64,000 nucleotides of DNA from Candidatus Izemoplasma sp. Its GTDB lineage: Bacteria; Bacillota_I; Bacilli_A; Izemoplasmatales; Izemoplasmataceae. The notes under the pieces are model-generated. The model did no database searches. It saw only the letters and a program-made list of their open reading frames with translations, and was not told where the DNA came from. The first letter of the stretch is position 1. Each line of letters opens with the position of its first letter. A program made the position numbers and the translations under genes. The stretch is taken from assembly GCA_018402725.1 (NCBI GenBank), contig JAGYII010000004.1, positions 25,747-89,746 of the forward strand, read 5' to 3'. Positions 9,888 through 19,034 of this stretch are shown here, in pieces.

Positions 9888-10754
9888 ATGGCTCAAGGTC
9901 TAATCACAAAGTTGAAAGCTGGCACCTATACCGTTGCCGCTAATGATAAGGTTTATGAATGTAAACCTCGTGGGGTATTTAGACACCAAAACATTGATCC
10001 TCGGGTCGGTGATTTGGTGACACTCGATGAAACGCTCACAACCATTACCGAAGTTTTAGATCGTAAAAGTATGTTAAAACGTCCCACCATTGCGAATGTC
10101 GATCAAGCCTTTTTAGTGATGAGTGTTGCAGAACCTGAATTATCAGAAATACTCCTAGACCGGTTTTTAGTTTTGATTGAAGAAGCGGGGATTGAAGGCA
10201 TTGTTGTCCTAACTAAAATCGATTTACTCAATGAAAAAAAACGCCTAGATGTAAAAAAAACAATGGCCTATTATGAAACGTTGTACCCTGTTTATTATGT
10301 GAGTAAGCATGATACTGCAACCATTCAGCCTTTAATTCCTCTATTTAAAAATAAAATCACGGTCTTTGCGGGTCAAACGGGGGCCGGTAAAAGCAGCCTC
10401 CTCAATCACTTATCACCAGACCTTAACTTAGCTACTCAAGAAATCTCAAAAGCGTTAGGTCGAGGCAAACATACGACGCGTCACGTTGAACTGTGGTCCT
10501 TGTATGATGGGTTTATCGCCGACACCCCCGGGTTTTCAAAACTCGAATATGAGGACATTGATAAAGCCGACTTAAAACAATATTTTAAAGATTTTGAAGC
10601 CTTATCTGAAGGCTGTAAATTCCGCCAATGTAACCACCTACAAGAACCAGGATGTGCGGTTAAAAAAGCGGTTGAAGCCGGTCAAATTCCCGCCCATCGA
10701 TATCATAGTTATGAAAAAATCTACCAAGAACTTAAAGACCAAGAAATCTATTAG
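9888..10754 (+). CDS. rsgA: Ribosome small-subunit assembly GTPase RsgA
   Basis: Circularly permuted GTPase that acts late in 30S maturation. 288 residues. Order of motifs: N-terminal OB fold, G4 (TKID, about 109), G1 P-loop GQTGAGKSS (about 162), G3 DTPG (about 211), then a C-terminal zinc knuckle CKFRQCNHLQEPGC (about 243-256). The start ATG abuts the preceding stop with no spacer. The order rsgA-rpe-thiN-rpmB matches the Bacillus cpgA block, but the prpC-prkC phosphatase/kinase pair that normally precedes it is absent here. Confidence 0.96.
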   Translation: MAQGLITKLKAGTYTVAANDKVYECKPRGVFRHQNIDPRVGDLVTLDETLTTITEVLDRKSMLKRPTIANVDQAFLVMSVAEPELSEILLDRFLVLIEEAGIEGIVVLTKIDLLNEKKRLDVKKTMAYYETLYPVYYVSKHDTATIQPLIPLFKNKITVFAGQTGAGKSSLLNHLSPDLNLATQEISKALGRGKHTTRHVELWSLYDGFIADTPGFSKLEYEDIDKADLKQYFKDFEALSEGCKFRQCNHLQEPGCAVKKAVEAGQIPAHRYHSYEKIYQELKDQEIY

Positions 10755-10761
10755 GTGATGT

Positions 10762-11400
10762 ATGATTATTGCGCCCTCGCTACTTGCTGCTGACTTCAGT
10801 CAGCTCAAAGAAGAACTTAAAAAAGTCTCAGGAGCCCCGTGGCTTCATTTAGATGTAATGGATGGACACTTTGTGCCTAATTTATCGTTTGGGATTCCCG
10901 TCATTGCTTCGATTCGGCCTTTGACCCAACAAATTTTTGATACGCACTTGATGGTGTCAAATCCTTTTGCTTTGATGGATGCTTACATCAAAGCGGGCGC
11001 TGACCGAATTACCTTTCACGTTGAAATTGAAGACCCTATTGAACCCATCATTGAGTATCTTAAAATGCGCAAAATTCCGGTGGGTCTATCCTTAAAACCT
11101 AAAACCCCCGTCGCCACCGTCCTCCCTTATTTAGATAAGGTCGATCAAATTTTAGTGATGAGTGTCGAACCGGGATTTGGCGGTCAATCATTTTTAACCT
11201 CAGCGCTTGATGTCATTGACACCTTAGATGATGTGAGAAGCCAAAAAAACCTTTCGTTTTTAATTGGCGTGGATGGGGGCATTAACCACGAAACCGGGTT
11301 AGATTGTCTCAGACGAGGCGCTGATTTCTTAGTCGCCGGAAGCTTTGTTTTTAACGCCAAAAATCCTCAACAGGTTATTGAGGCCTTCGATGATCATTAA
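10762..11400 (+). CDS. rpe: Ribulose-phosphate 3-epimerase
   Basis: Interconverts ribulose 5-phosphate and xylulose 5-phosphate in the pentose phosphate pathway. 212 residues of TIM-barrel type. Seen: the N-terminal IAPSLLAADF strand, metal-site HLDVMDGHFVPN, the middle HLMVSNP, SVEPGFGGQSF, and the phosphate-binding C-terminal VDGGI and GADFLVAGSFVF. It pairs logically with gnd elsewhere in the window. It starts 8 bp after rsgA behind aggtg and overlaps thiN by 11 bp. Confidence 0.97.
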   Translation: MIIAPSLLAADFSQLKEELKKVSGAPWLHLDVMDGHFVPNLSFGIPVIASIRPLTQQIFDTHLMVSNPFALMDAYIKAGADRITFHVEIEDPIEPIIEYLKMRKIPVGLSLKPKTPVATVLPYLDKVDQILVMSVEPGFGGQSFLTSALDVIDTLDDVRSQKNLSFLIGVDGGINHETGLDCLRRGADFLVAGSFVFNAKNPQQVIEAFDDH

Positions 11401-11980
11401 TATCTATTTATCTCCGCCTCCTTATCCAATTCAACCGGGGGCGGATTTTCATATAGGGGTTGAAAAAGGGGCCCTTTTTGCCTTAGAGCAAGGCATTCAA
11501 CTAGACCTGATAATTGGGGATTTTGATTCGGTCAGTGATGAAGAAAAAAGAGCTTTAGAAAAAACAACCATTCCCCTCCTCCAATATGCCAAAGAAAAAG
11601 ATCAAACTGACGCTGAGCTGGCTTTAAATGAAGCCTTAAAAAAAGACCCTAAAAAGGTATATATTCATACCGCTTCAGGGCCCCGTATTGATCACTTATA
11701 TGCGAATTTAAGAAATTTAATTCCTGGGGTGAGTGTCTTGGTCGGTCCCACGTTTAAGGCATACCGGTTAAAAGCCGGACATCACCTTATAAATCCAGTC
11801 TTTAAATATGTATCCATCTTTGCTTTTGAGCCCGTCAAAGATTTGACTCTTTCAGGATTTAAGTATGAAGCATTCTTTAAACATTTAAACTTAAATCAGA
11901 TGCAAGGCATATCTAATGAAGGGAAGGGGACCATCCACTTCATAGAAGGTGAAATCCTCCTGATTGAATCAAAAGACTAA
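11390..11980 (+). CDS. thiN: Thiamine pyrophosphokinase
   Basis: Converts thiamine plus ATP to thiamine diphosphate plus AMP, the last step needed when thiamine is imported. 196 residues. Start chosen at the ATG inside the end of rpe. Seen: DLIIGDFDSV near residue 40, the KEKDQTDAELAL metal/ATP motif and the C-terminal thiamine-binding half with a GISNEG motif. It is the third gene of the rsgA-rpe-thiN operon, as in Bacillus. Confidence 0.92.
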   Translation: MIINIYLSPPPYPIQPGADFHIGVEKGALFALEQGIQLDLIIGDFDSVSDEEKRALEKTTIPLLQYAKEKDQTDAELALNEALKKDPKKVYIHTASGPRIDHLYANLRNLIPGVSVLVGPTFKAYRLKAGHHLINPVFKYVSIFAFEPVKDLTLSGFKYEAFFKHLNLNQMQGISNEGKGTIHFIEGEILLIESKD

Positions 11981-12006
11981 AAAAAAGACCCTCAGAAGAG
12001 AGTCTT
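11976..12006 (-). terminator. Terminator of rpmB (minus strand), shared with thiN end
   Basis: On the minus strand: stem aagac/gtctt plus ctc/gag with one mismatch, loop ttct, then a run of eight Ts. The 5' arm includes the rpmB stop codon. It also lies at the end of the convergent thiN. Confidence 0.8.
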
Positions 12007-12193
12007 AAACACGATTGAGATTATTTTTCTTAAGGGCTCTTGCGGAAACGTAAACGGATTTAACAACCCCATTTTCTTCAATTCTAATTTTTTGAAGATT
12101 AGGTTTCCAAGTGCGTTTAGAGGCATTCATCGCGAAGGAGCGATGGTTCCCAGTCGTCGTTTTTTTGCCTGTGACATAACATGCTTTCGCCAT
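12005..12193 (-). CDS. rpmB: 50S ribosomal protein L28
   Basis: Ribosomal protein of the large subunit, 62 residues, normal length. Seen: [23 protein letters not shown] at the start (shown by the characteristic G-K-K and G-N-H-R-S residues) and the basic C-terminal half. No zinc-binding cysteine pair is present, so it is the zinc-independent form. Strong SD ggagga before the ATG. Divergent from fakA, as in Bacillus, but the Asp23-family gene yloU that usually lies between them is missing. Confidence 0.96.
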   Translation of the reverse strand: MAKACYVTGKKTTTGNHRSFAMNASKRTWKPNLQKIRIEENGVVKSVYVSARALKKNNLNRV

Positions 12194-12232
12194 GATGTGT
12201 CCTCCTCAAATAGATTTCTTAACAGCCTTATT

Positions 12233-12260
12233 AGTATAGCATAGACCATTAAAAAGACAA
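12233..12260 (-). promoter_or_regulatory. Promoter of rpmB
   Basis: On the minus strand TTGTCT (12260-12255), 16-nt spacer, TGC-extended TATACT (12238-12233). Confidence 0.75.
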
Positions 12261-12307
12261 GAAAAAGTTTTTTTGATTTCTCTGAGTTGCAAAAATGACA
12301 ATATAAC

Positions 12308-12336
12308 TTGCACTGAGACTAGTGACATGCTAAAAT
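12308..12336 (+). promoter_or_regulatory. Promoter of fakA
   Basis: TTGCAC (12308-12313), 17-nt spacer, TGC-extended TAAAAT (12331-12336). The leader is about 50 nt with no obvious hairpin. Confidence 0.75.
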
Positions 12337-12391
12337 AAGTTTAACTTTAGAAACCCCAAAATATGTCCTATTTCTGCAAATTTGGAGGCAG

Positions 12392-14023
12392 ATGATGAAT
12401 ACAAAAGAAATCGATGGTAATTTACTTAAACTTATCATCAAAAACGGTACCATCAAACTTAAAAATCAGCACCAAGAGATAAACGATTTAAACGTCTTCC
12501 CGGTTCCAGATGGAGATACTGGATCTAACATGCAATCGACCATGATGTCAGGGGTTACAGCCATTGAAACCTTAGATAATGAGCCGATTGAAGTCGTAGG
12601 TAAAGCTTTATCCCGCGGACTACTCATGGGCGCTCGAGGTAACTCAGGCGTTATTTTGTCACAGCTCTTCAGTGGATTTGCGAAAGCGTTTCAAGCGCGT
12701 CAAACCGCAAATGCCCCCGCTTTTATTGAAGGTCTCCGTCAAGGGGTTCAACAAGCCTATGGTGCGGTCATCAATCCGGTCGAAGGAACCATTTTAACTG
12801 TGGCCCGTGAAGCCGTTGAAAAAGCCGCCGCTTATGCAACCGATGATTCTAATATTGAAGATGTATTAAATGTCTATTTAACGGAAGCAAGAGCCTCCTT
12901 AGAGCGGACCCCAGATCTATTACCTGTCTTAAAAGAGTCGGGTGTTGTTGATAGTGGTGGCGCTGGATTAATTTTAATTATAGAAGGAATGATTTCAGCA
13001 TTAAAAGGTGAAGTCCTCGATGAAGGCAAAGATTTTAGTGCCCATGTCGGTGTTCACCATGATGTCGAAGGGGAAGTAGAATTTGGTTATTGCACTGAAT
13101 TCATTATCGAGCTTGATGAACGTAAACCATTTGATAAAGAAATATTCACTCAACAACTTTCTAAATTAGGCGATTCATTAGTCGTCGTTGCCGATGGCGA
13201 TATTTGTAAAGTTCATGTCCATACGATTACCCCGGGTGATGCCTTAAATATTGGGCAACAATACGGAGAGTTCTTAAAACTAAAAATCGAGAATATGACC
13301 GAACAGCACGAAGAACTCAAACGTAATAACGCGCCTCAAGTGGCGAAGAAATCTACGAAAATCGAAAAATATGGCCTGATCACTGTAGTTAACGGTGATG
13401 GCTTGAAAACCATGTTTGAAGAAATGGGTGTTAACGTAATCATCGAAGGGGGTCAAACCATGAACCCTTCCACCCAAGATTTTATCGATGCGATTGAAGC
13501 AGTCAATGCTGAAACAGTTTTCATCATTCCTAACAATAAAAATGTCATGCTTTCTGCTGAAACAGCGGCGAAAGAAGTCACCCATAAAAAAGTTATTGTG
13601 ATACCCGCTAAAACCATCCCTCAAGGCTATGCATCCTTAACTATGTTTGATGCATCGCAAAATGTGGATGCCATTGTTGAAGAGATGACCGGCTTAATTA
13701 AACATGTTAAATCTGGTGAAATCACCCATGCGGTGAGAGACACTAAAATCCAAGGTCTTAAAATCAATGTAGGAGATTACTTAGGGATTGCCGATGGCAA
13801 TATTGTCTCCGCTCAAGCCACCCGTTTTGATGCCGTTAAGTTCTTATTAGGTGATTTAGTCAATGATGAGTCAGAGATTGTCACCATCATGGTCGGAAAA
13901 AATGTCGACAAAAAAGAACTCAATAATGTGAAGGCTTACTTAAAAGATGTCTCGTCCCATGTCGAAGTAGAGATCATCGACGGTGGCCAAGACGTATACG
14001 ATTACTTAATTGCAGTCGAATAA
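12392..14023 (+). CDS. fakA: Fatty acid kinase ATP-binding subunit FakA (DAK2/YloV family)
   Basis: Phosphorylates fatty acids held by a FakB partner, giving acyl-phosphate for phospholipid synthesis. 543 residues. Seen: an N-terminal DhaL-type kinase domain with FPVPDGDTGSNM (about 34-46) and GARGNSGVILSQ, a central linker with GYCTEFI, and the C-terminal degenerate EDD-like half. SD ggaggca precedes two adjacent ATGs. No fakB lies in this window. plsX two genes downstream uses the same acyl-phosphate chemistry, suggesting reliance on imported fatty acids (inference). Confidence 0.9.
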   Translation: MMNTKEIDGNLLKLIIKNGTIKLKNQHQEINDLNVFPVPDGDTGSNMQSTMMSGVTAIETLDNEPIEVVGKALSRGLLMGARGNSGVILSQLFSGFAKAFQARQTANAPAFIEGLRQGVQQAYGAVINPVEGTILTVAREAVEKAAAYATDDSNIEDVLNVYLTEARASLERTPDLLPVLKESGVVDSGGAGLILIIEGMISALKGEVLDEGKDFSAHVGVHHDVEGEVEFGYCTEFIIELDERKPFDKEIFTQQLSKLGDSLVVVADGDICKVHVHTITPGDALNIGQQYGEFLKLKIENMTEQHEELKRNNAPQVAKKSTKIEKYGLITVVNGDGLKTMFEEMGVNVIIEGGQTMNPSTQDFIDAIEAVNAETVFIIPNNKNVMLSAETAAKEVTHKKVIVIPAKTIPQGYASLTMFDASQNVDAIVEEMTGLIKHVKSGEITHAVRDTKIQGLKINVGDYLGIADGNIVSAQATRFDAVKFLLGDLVNDESEIVTIMVGKNVDKKELNNVKAYLKDVSSHVEVEIIDGGQDVYDYLIAVE

Positions 14024-14030
14024 ACCAAAT

Positions 14031-14058
14031 TAAGCCAAGGATTCCCTTGGCTTTTTTT
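14031..14058 (+). terminator. Terminator after fakA
   Basis: Stem aagccaagg/ccttggctt, loop attc, eight Ts. It ends only about 10 bp before the recG start codon. Confidence 0.88.
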
Positions 14059-14068
14059 ATAAAAAAAT

Positions 14069-16009
14069 ATGGAGCTTACATCACTTAAAGGGTGCGGACC
14101 CAAAACCGCAGAACACCTAAAAGCCGCTGATATCAATTCAGTGGAAGACTTCACCACTCTCATTCCCCGCCGTTATGATGTCCGTCACTTGGAAACTGAA
14201 GTTTCTTTAAGTGCAGGGTATTACCCGGCGGTTGTTTTAACGAAACCGACTATTTTTGCGATTCGAAGAAATTTAAGACGCCTCCAGTTTAAAGCTGAAA
14301 TCTTTGGAGAAACAATCACGCTCTCTTTGTTCAATCAAATTCATTGGTTAAAGCATTTAGCGCCTGGAGTTGAAATAGTCGTATACGGCGTGTTTAACAG
14401 TCCCATGACTGCTCAAAAATGTTATTTAAAGAAATCGTTCAAAGCCGGTATCATGCCTGTTTATGGGATTAAACAAGTGGCCGACACTAAAGTACAACAG
14501 TTTGTTTTAGAAGCCATTCGTCAAGTTGAATTGAAAGAAAACTTACCGACATTTATGGTAGACAAGTATCATCTTACTCCCTATCATCTTGGATTAATAA
14601 AGCGTCATCAACCCGAGGATTTAGAGGATTTGATTCCGGTGGAATTAAGAGATAAAGTGACGTTTTTATTTAGCCGCCAACTTGAACAAATCCACCGCAT
14701 CCAACAAGGGTTAAAAATTCAAAAAAAGGTTTCTATCGCAGAGATTGAAACCGAAATAAAGGCTCTCCCTTTTGAATTAACAGCTTCTCAACAAGAAGTG
14801 ATTACTAATCTAATAAAAGGTTTAAATGCGGCAAGTCCTATCCGCCATCTTCTTCAAGGAGATACAGGATCTGGGAAAACCATCGTCGCCTTTTTAGTGG
14901 CGTTAACCTTATTGAAAAAAGGCGACCAAGTGGCTTTAATGGCTCCCACTGAAATTCTAGCCAGCCAACACTTCAAGACGTTTAAATCCTTATTCAATGG
15001 ATTTCCTGTCGTCTTTTTAACAGGCTCGATGAGCCCGGTGGATACGCAAATGGCCCTTGATCAGATTAAGTCGCAAAAAGGCACGATGATTATTGGGACG
15101 CATGCCTTGTTTTCAAATAAAACCCTCTATCAAAACTTGACCCTAGTGATCATTGATGAGCAACATAGATTTGGGGTTGCACAGCGTCAAAAATTGCTTG
15201 AAAAGGGCCCTGCTGTAGATTTTATTTCTTTATCAGCCACCCCGATTCCTAGAACGCTCGCTCTCACCCTTTATCAAGGCATGGAGGTTTCAGTTCTTTC
15301 TGAAAAGCCAAAAGGGCGTCAACCCGTGACGACGTCATTGATGCCTTTAAAAGAGGCCAAAGCGTGTGATGCTCAGATCGAAGAAACGCTCACTCAAAAT
15401 AAACAAGTCTTTATCATTGCACCAAGAATTGAAGAAGATGAACAGTTGCTGAGTGTAGAACGGATTGAAAAATACTACAAAGATCGATTCAAAAAAGCCC
15501 GCATTAGAACCCTTCATGGCCAACAAGAGAGCCCACTCAAAGAAAAGACCCTGACCGCTTTTGCAGAGGGTGAGGTAGATATCCTCATTGCTACCACTGT
15601 AGTGGAGGTTGGGATTGATATTAAAAGAGCCACCTTGATGTTGGTGTACCACGCTGAGCGCTTTGGTTTAGCGCAACTCCATCAATTAAGAGGTCGTTTG
15701 GGACGTCATCTTGACGCGGGGGAGTGCATTTTGCTTTACCGAGGTAAAACCGATGTTAAGCAAAGACTTCATCTATTAAAAACGATTGATGATGGATTTA
15801 CCCTTTCCCAAAAAGACTTAGAGACTCGTGGATTTGGAACCTTGTTTGGGCTTCAACAATCTGGGTTTAGTCAAATGCAAACGTGGCCTTATGAAGAGAC
15901 GCTTAGGCTGATGGAATCAATCAAAGAAGACGTACAGACTTTCTTAAAACTTTCCAAACCAGCGCAAGAAAAGGTTCCCCTTTACGCTAAGCTTTTTAAA
16001 ACGACCTGA
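14069..16009 (+). CDS. recG: ATP-dependent DNA helicase RecG
   Basis: Branch-migration helicase that remodels stalled forks and Holliday junctions. 646 residues, slightly short of the usual 670-690 because the N-terminus begins directly at the LKGCGPKTAEHL wedge region. Seen: Walker A GDTGSGKT (about 264), IIDEQHRFG (about 364), SATPIPRTLALT, and the RecG-typical C-terminal LRGRLGRH. The ATG lies about 10 bp past the fakA terminator and I see no SD, so initiation may be weak, leaderless or at another codon. plsX follows with its own promoter. Confidence 0.94.
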   Translation: MELTSLKGCGPKTAEHLKAADINSVEDFTTLIPRRYDVRHLETEVSLSAGYYPAVVLTKPTIFAIRRNLRRLQFKAEIFGETITLSLFNQIHWLKHLAPGVEIVVYGVFNSPMTAQKCYLKKSFKAGIMPVYGIKQVADTKVQQFVLEAIRQVELKENLPTFMVDKYHLTPYHLGLIKRHQPEDLEDLIPVELRDKVTFLFSRQLEQIHRIQQGLKIQKKVSIAEIETEIKALPFELTASQQEVITNLIKGLNAASPIRHLLQGDTGSGKTIVAFLVALTLLKKGDQVALMAPTEILASQHFKTFKSLFNGFPVVFLTGSMSPVDTQMALDQIKSQKGTMIIGTHALFSNKTLYQNLTLVIIDEQHRFGVAQRQKLLEKGPAVDFISLSATPIPRTLALTLYQGMEVSVLSEKPKGRQPVTTSLMPLKEAKACDAQIEETLTQNKQVFIIAPRIEEDEQLLSVERIEKYYKDRFKKARIRTLHGQQESPLKEKTLTAFAEGEVDILIATTVVEVGIDIKRATLMLVYHAERFGLAQLHQLRGRLGRHLDAGECILLYRGKTDVKQRLHLLKTIDDGFTLSQKDLETRGFGTLFGLQQSGFSQMQTWPYEETLRLMESIKEDVQTFLKLSKPAQEKVPLYAKLFKTT

Positions 16010-16020
16010 TGGTTTTAAAG

Positions 16021-16029
16021 TGCTATAAT
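16021..16029 (+). promoter_or_regulatory. Extended -10 promoter of plsX
   Basis: TGC-TATAAT with no recognisable -35. Predicted start about 16036, leader about 14 nt. Confidence 0.65.
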
Positions 16030-16049
16030 ATATTCATTGAGGTGCCCAT

Positions 16050-17063
16050 ATGATTAAAATTGCAGTCGACGCCATGGGCGGCGATTTCGCTCCTAAAGAA
16101 CAAATTGCTGGGGTTTATCAAGCTCTTAAAGTCCATGATGATATTGAAATCACACTTTTTGGTGAAGAAGCAGTCATGCGTCCTTATTTAAAAGAGGATC
16201 ATCCTCGATTAAAACTCATCGAAACCGAAGGAGTGATTCCAATGGGTGAAAAAGACCCGATTGGAGCCATTCGTTCGAATCGTAAAAGTTCAATGGCGAT
16301 GGCGCTAAAAAGCGTTAAAGAAAAGACCCATGATGCCGTGGTATCATCGGGAGCGACCCAAGCCTTGATTGCAGGGGCTCATATTATTATTGGCCGGATG
16401 CAAGGTATCAAAAGAACGGCCATTGCTCCAGTCTTACCGACTGTTGTGAAAGGGTCCCCTTTTATCTTGATTGATTCAGGCGGTAATATTGAAATCAAGG
16501 CTGAGTTCATGGTTCAACAAGCTTATTTTGCTACGGTATACGCCCGGGAAGTCTTAGGAGTCAAGGATCCTCAAGTTGGATTAATTAACATCGGTACTGA
16601 AGAAGGTAAAGGCCGTACCTTAGATATTGAGGCTGCCGAAGCTTTAAAAGCCCATCCCGCTATTTCATTTTACGGAAACGTTGAGCCCAAAGATGTTTTA
16701 AATCCCCCTACAACGATCTTACTTAGTGATGGTTTTACTGCGAATATTATGATGAAAACCATTGAAGGAAGTGCTCGAGGTTTCGCAACCATTTTAAAAG
16801 AAGAGCTATCTCAAGGATTTTTAGGAAAACTAGGTTTAATTCTCTCAATAAAAAACTTAAAAGCGTTTAAAAAAAGACTCAGTCCTGAAGAAATTGGTGG
16901 GGCGATGATTTACGGCCTTGATGGTGTTTTAGTCAAAGCGCAAGGCTCGTCCAATGCGAATGGTTTTTACAATGCGATTAGACAAGCTAGAAAAATTGTC
17001 GATCAGGACGTCTTAGGGAAAGTTAGAACAATTATTGAGGCCTCAACCGATGAAAAAGCTTGA
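16050..17063 (+). CDS. plsX: Phosphate acyltransferase PlsX
   Basis: Peripheral membrane enzyme that interconverts acyl-ACP and acyl-phosphate, supplying PlsY for phosphatidic acid. 337 residues. Seen: the N-terminal IAVDAMGGDFAPKEQI, SSGATQALIAGAHIIIGRM and GLINIGTEEGKG motifs. In Bacillus, fabD-fabG-acpP lie between plsX and rnc; here plsX overlaps rnc by 14 bp, so those genes are missing from this locus. SD ttgaggtg. Confidence 0.96.
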   Translation: MIKIAVDAMGGDFAPKEQIAGVYQALKVHDDIEITLFGEEAVMRPYLKEDHPRLKLIETEGVIPMGEKDPIGAIRSNRKSSMAMALKSVKEKTHDAVVSSGATQALIAGAHIIIGRMQGIKRTAIAPVLPTVVKGSPFILIDSGGNIEIKAEFMVQQAYFATVYAREVLGVKDPQVGLINIGTEEGKGRTLDIEAAEALKAHPAISFYGNVEPKDVLNPPTTILLSDGFTANIMMKTIEGSARGFATILKEELSQGFLGKLGLILSIKNLKAFKKRLSPEEIGGAMIYGLDGVLVKAQGSSNANGFYNAIRQARKIVDQDVLGKVRTIIEASTDEKA

Positions 17064-17736
17064 AGCCCGTTTTAATATTAAATTTAAAGATTTGGCCCTT
17101 TTAGAAAGAGCATTAACCCATTCATCGTATGCGAATGAGCATCAATTAGACTCCAATGAACGCCTCGAATTCATTGGTGATGCTGTTTTAGATTTAATGA
17201 TAGCGGATTATTTGATGGGTGCTTTACCGCATGCGACTGAAGGTGAAATGACACAAACTCGAGCTAAATTTGTCAATGAGAAGGCCTTAGCCATCTACGC
17301 AAAAAAAGCGCATCTTGATGAATATTTAAGATTGGGAATTGGCGAAGAAAAATCCAATGGTCGGCAACGGCCCGCTATTTTAGCGGATGCTTTTGAAGCT
17401 TTTTTAGGGGCTATATATTTAGATCAAGGCTTAAAAGCCGTTCAAAAAGTGACGGATGAAATAGTGATTCCTGAAATCAAACTTCCCTCTGAAGAGTATT
17501 ATCGGGATTATAAATCACAGCTTCAAGAATGGGTTCAATCAGATAAACGTGAATTATCCTATGTTTTAATTAAAGAAGAAGGTCCCTCTCATCTAAAAAC
17601 CTTTACTATTCGTGTTTATATGGATGAAATTTGCATGGGTGAGGGGATTGGTTCAAGTAAAAAAGAGGCGGAGCAATCTGCGGCTAAAGAAGCGCTAGAA
17701 AAAATGGTGACAGCACATGATCAAACCCATCTATAA
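17050..17736 (+). CDS. rnc: Ribonuclease III
   Basis: Double-strand-specific endoribonuclease for rRNA and mRNA processing. 228 residues. Seen: the signature NERLEFIGDAVLDL with catalytic Glu/Asp, the second acidic site DAFEAFLGAIYLD, and a C-terminal dsRBD ending KKEAEQSAAKEAL. Start chosen at the ATG inside the end of plsX, with gaggc upstream. The usual smc-ftsY neighbours are replaced by dnaD-nth, and the gene overlaps dnaD by 20 bp. Confidence 0.97.
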   Translation: MKKLEARFNIKFKDLALLERALTHSSYANEHQLDSNERLEFIGDAVLDLMIADYLMGALPHATEGEMTQTRAKFVNEKALAIYAKKAHLDEYLRLGIGEEKSNGRQRPAILADAFEAFLGAIYLDQGLKAVQKVTDEIVIPEIKLPSEEYYRDYKSQLQEWVQSDKRELSYVLIKEEGPSHLKTFTIRVYMDEICMGEGIGSSKKEAEQSAAKEALEKMVTAHDQTHL

Positions 17737-18331
17737 AGTCTTACTCAAAAAACAAATTATTGACTTTGATCAATTAGTTTTAAGTACGACTGAAGCGCTT
17801 GATTTATCTTCACTTGAAGCGATGGCTCTGATGAAACTGCATCAACTTTTAACCAAAAAAGTGTCTTTAATTAAACCCAAACTGTTTGCAACCATGATGA
17901 ATATCACGCAAAAAGAAGCGGAAACATTACTCAATACCTTAATTGAAAAAGGATTTTTAGGCTTTGAACTGGCTGAAAATGAGGGAAAGAGTAAAGAAGC
18001 CTTTCACCTTAATGATTTTGTGGAACTTGCGATGGGGCATTTAGAAAAAGAAGCTAAAGCCTTAACGCAATCCAATCAACACGCCTTGATTACCTTTGTT
18101 GAAGACACCTTTCAAAGGCCCATGGTGACGGCTGAATTAGAAATTTTAGGATCTCTTCTTCAAGCTGGACATCCTCAGTCAGCGATTGAAAGAGCTATTC
18201 TCGAAGTTTCTAAGTACCCCGCTCCTCACATTAAATTTTTAGACCGTCATTTGCATAACGATGCACCTAAACCCACTCAAAAGCCCAACCCCGATGTTCT
18301 TAAAGAGTTTAAAAAGTTATGGGAAAAATAG
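17717..18331 (+). CDS. dnaD: DnaD-family replication initiation protein
   Basis: Bacillota-type primosomal protein linking DnaA or PriA to helicase loading. 204 residues: an N-terminal winged-helix region (about 1-100) and a C-terminal DnaD/DnaB-like domain (VEDTFQRPMVTAELEILGSLL, about 130-190). Its position directly before nth (13 bp overlap) matches the dnaD-nth pair of Bacillus. Start at an ATG inside the rnc end; translational coupling is likely. Confidence 0.82.
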   Translation: MIKPIYKVLLKKQIIDFDQLVLSTTEALDLSSLEAMALMKLHQLLTKKVSLIKPKLFATMMNITQKEAETLLNTLIEKGFLGFELAENEGKSKEAFHLNDFVELAMGHLEKEAKALTQSNQHALITFVEDTFQRPMVTAELEILGSLLQAGHPQSAIERAILEVSKYPAPHIKFLDRHLHNDAPKPTQKPNPDVLKEFKKLWEK

Positions 18332-18951
18332 AAAACATTCTGGCTGTCTTGGATCAATTGTACCCAGACGCAGAGACTGAACTATGGTATGAAAAAGATT
18401 ATCAACTTTTGATTGCGGTGCTCTTATCAGCTCAGGCCACCGATGTTTCAGTGAATAAAGTCACCCCTCAATTATTCAACCGGTTTAAGACACTAGAGGC
18501 TCTAAAAGAGGCTCCAATAGAAGCCATTGAAGAAGAAATTAAGTCGATTGGACTTTATCATTCTAAAGCTAAAAACATAAAGAAAACGGCCACGATTTTA
18601 GTGGATCAGTATCAATCTAAAGTCCCGACGTCTTTAGCTGATTTAGAAAGCCTCCCAGGCGTTGGGCGCAAGACGGCTAATGTCGTGGCATCGGTCTTAT
18701 TTAAAACCCCTCGCATTGCGGTAGATACTCACGTTTCAAGAGTTTCCAAGCGATTAAAACTGGCGACATTGAAAGATTCCCCATTAAAAATCGAAGAAAA
18801 ACTTATGCGAAAGTTTAAAGAAGACCGTTGGATAAGACTTCATCACCAAATGATTTTATTTGGAAGATATCACTGTAAAGCTCAAAACCCCTCTTGTGAG
18901 GGGTGCCCTTTAAAAACAGAATGTCGTTTTCCTCATATAAAAGTTCCCTGA
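18319..18951 (+). CDS. nth: Endonuclease III (DNA glycosylase/AP lyase)
   Basis: Removes oxidised pyrimidines and nicks the abasic site. 210 residues. Seen: the helix-hairpin-helix LPGVGRKTANVV with the catalytic Lys region, catalytic Asp in VDTHVSRVSKRL, and a 4Fe-4S loop C-x6-C-x2-C-x5-C at the C-terminus (CKAQNPSCEGCPLKTEC). It closes the plsX-rnc-dnaD-nth unit, followed by a terminator over its stop codon. Confidence 0.97.
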   Translation: MGKIENILAVLDQLYPDAETELWYEKDYQLLIAVLLSAQATDVSVNKVTPQLFNRFKTLEALKEAPIEAIEEEIKSIGLYHSKAKNIKKTATILVDQYQSKVPTSLADLESLPGVGRKTANVVASVLFKTPRIAVDTHVSRVSKRLKLATLKDSPLKIEEKLMRKFKEDRWIRLHHQMILFGRYHCKAQNPSCEGCPLKTECRFPHIKVP

Positions 18952-18974
18952 GTTGATTAGGTGAACTTTTTTTA
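18939..18974 (+). terminator. Terminator after nth
   Basis: Stem aaaagttc/gaactttt with an 11-16 nt loop that contains the nth stop codon, then Ts. Confidence 0.7.
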
Positions 18975-19034
18975 TTTATTTCCAAATAGTATCTTTAGAT
19001 CTTCAAAGAGAATTGATTACATTTAAACTATCAG

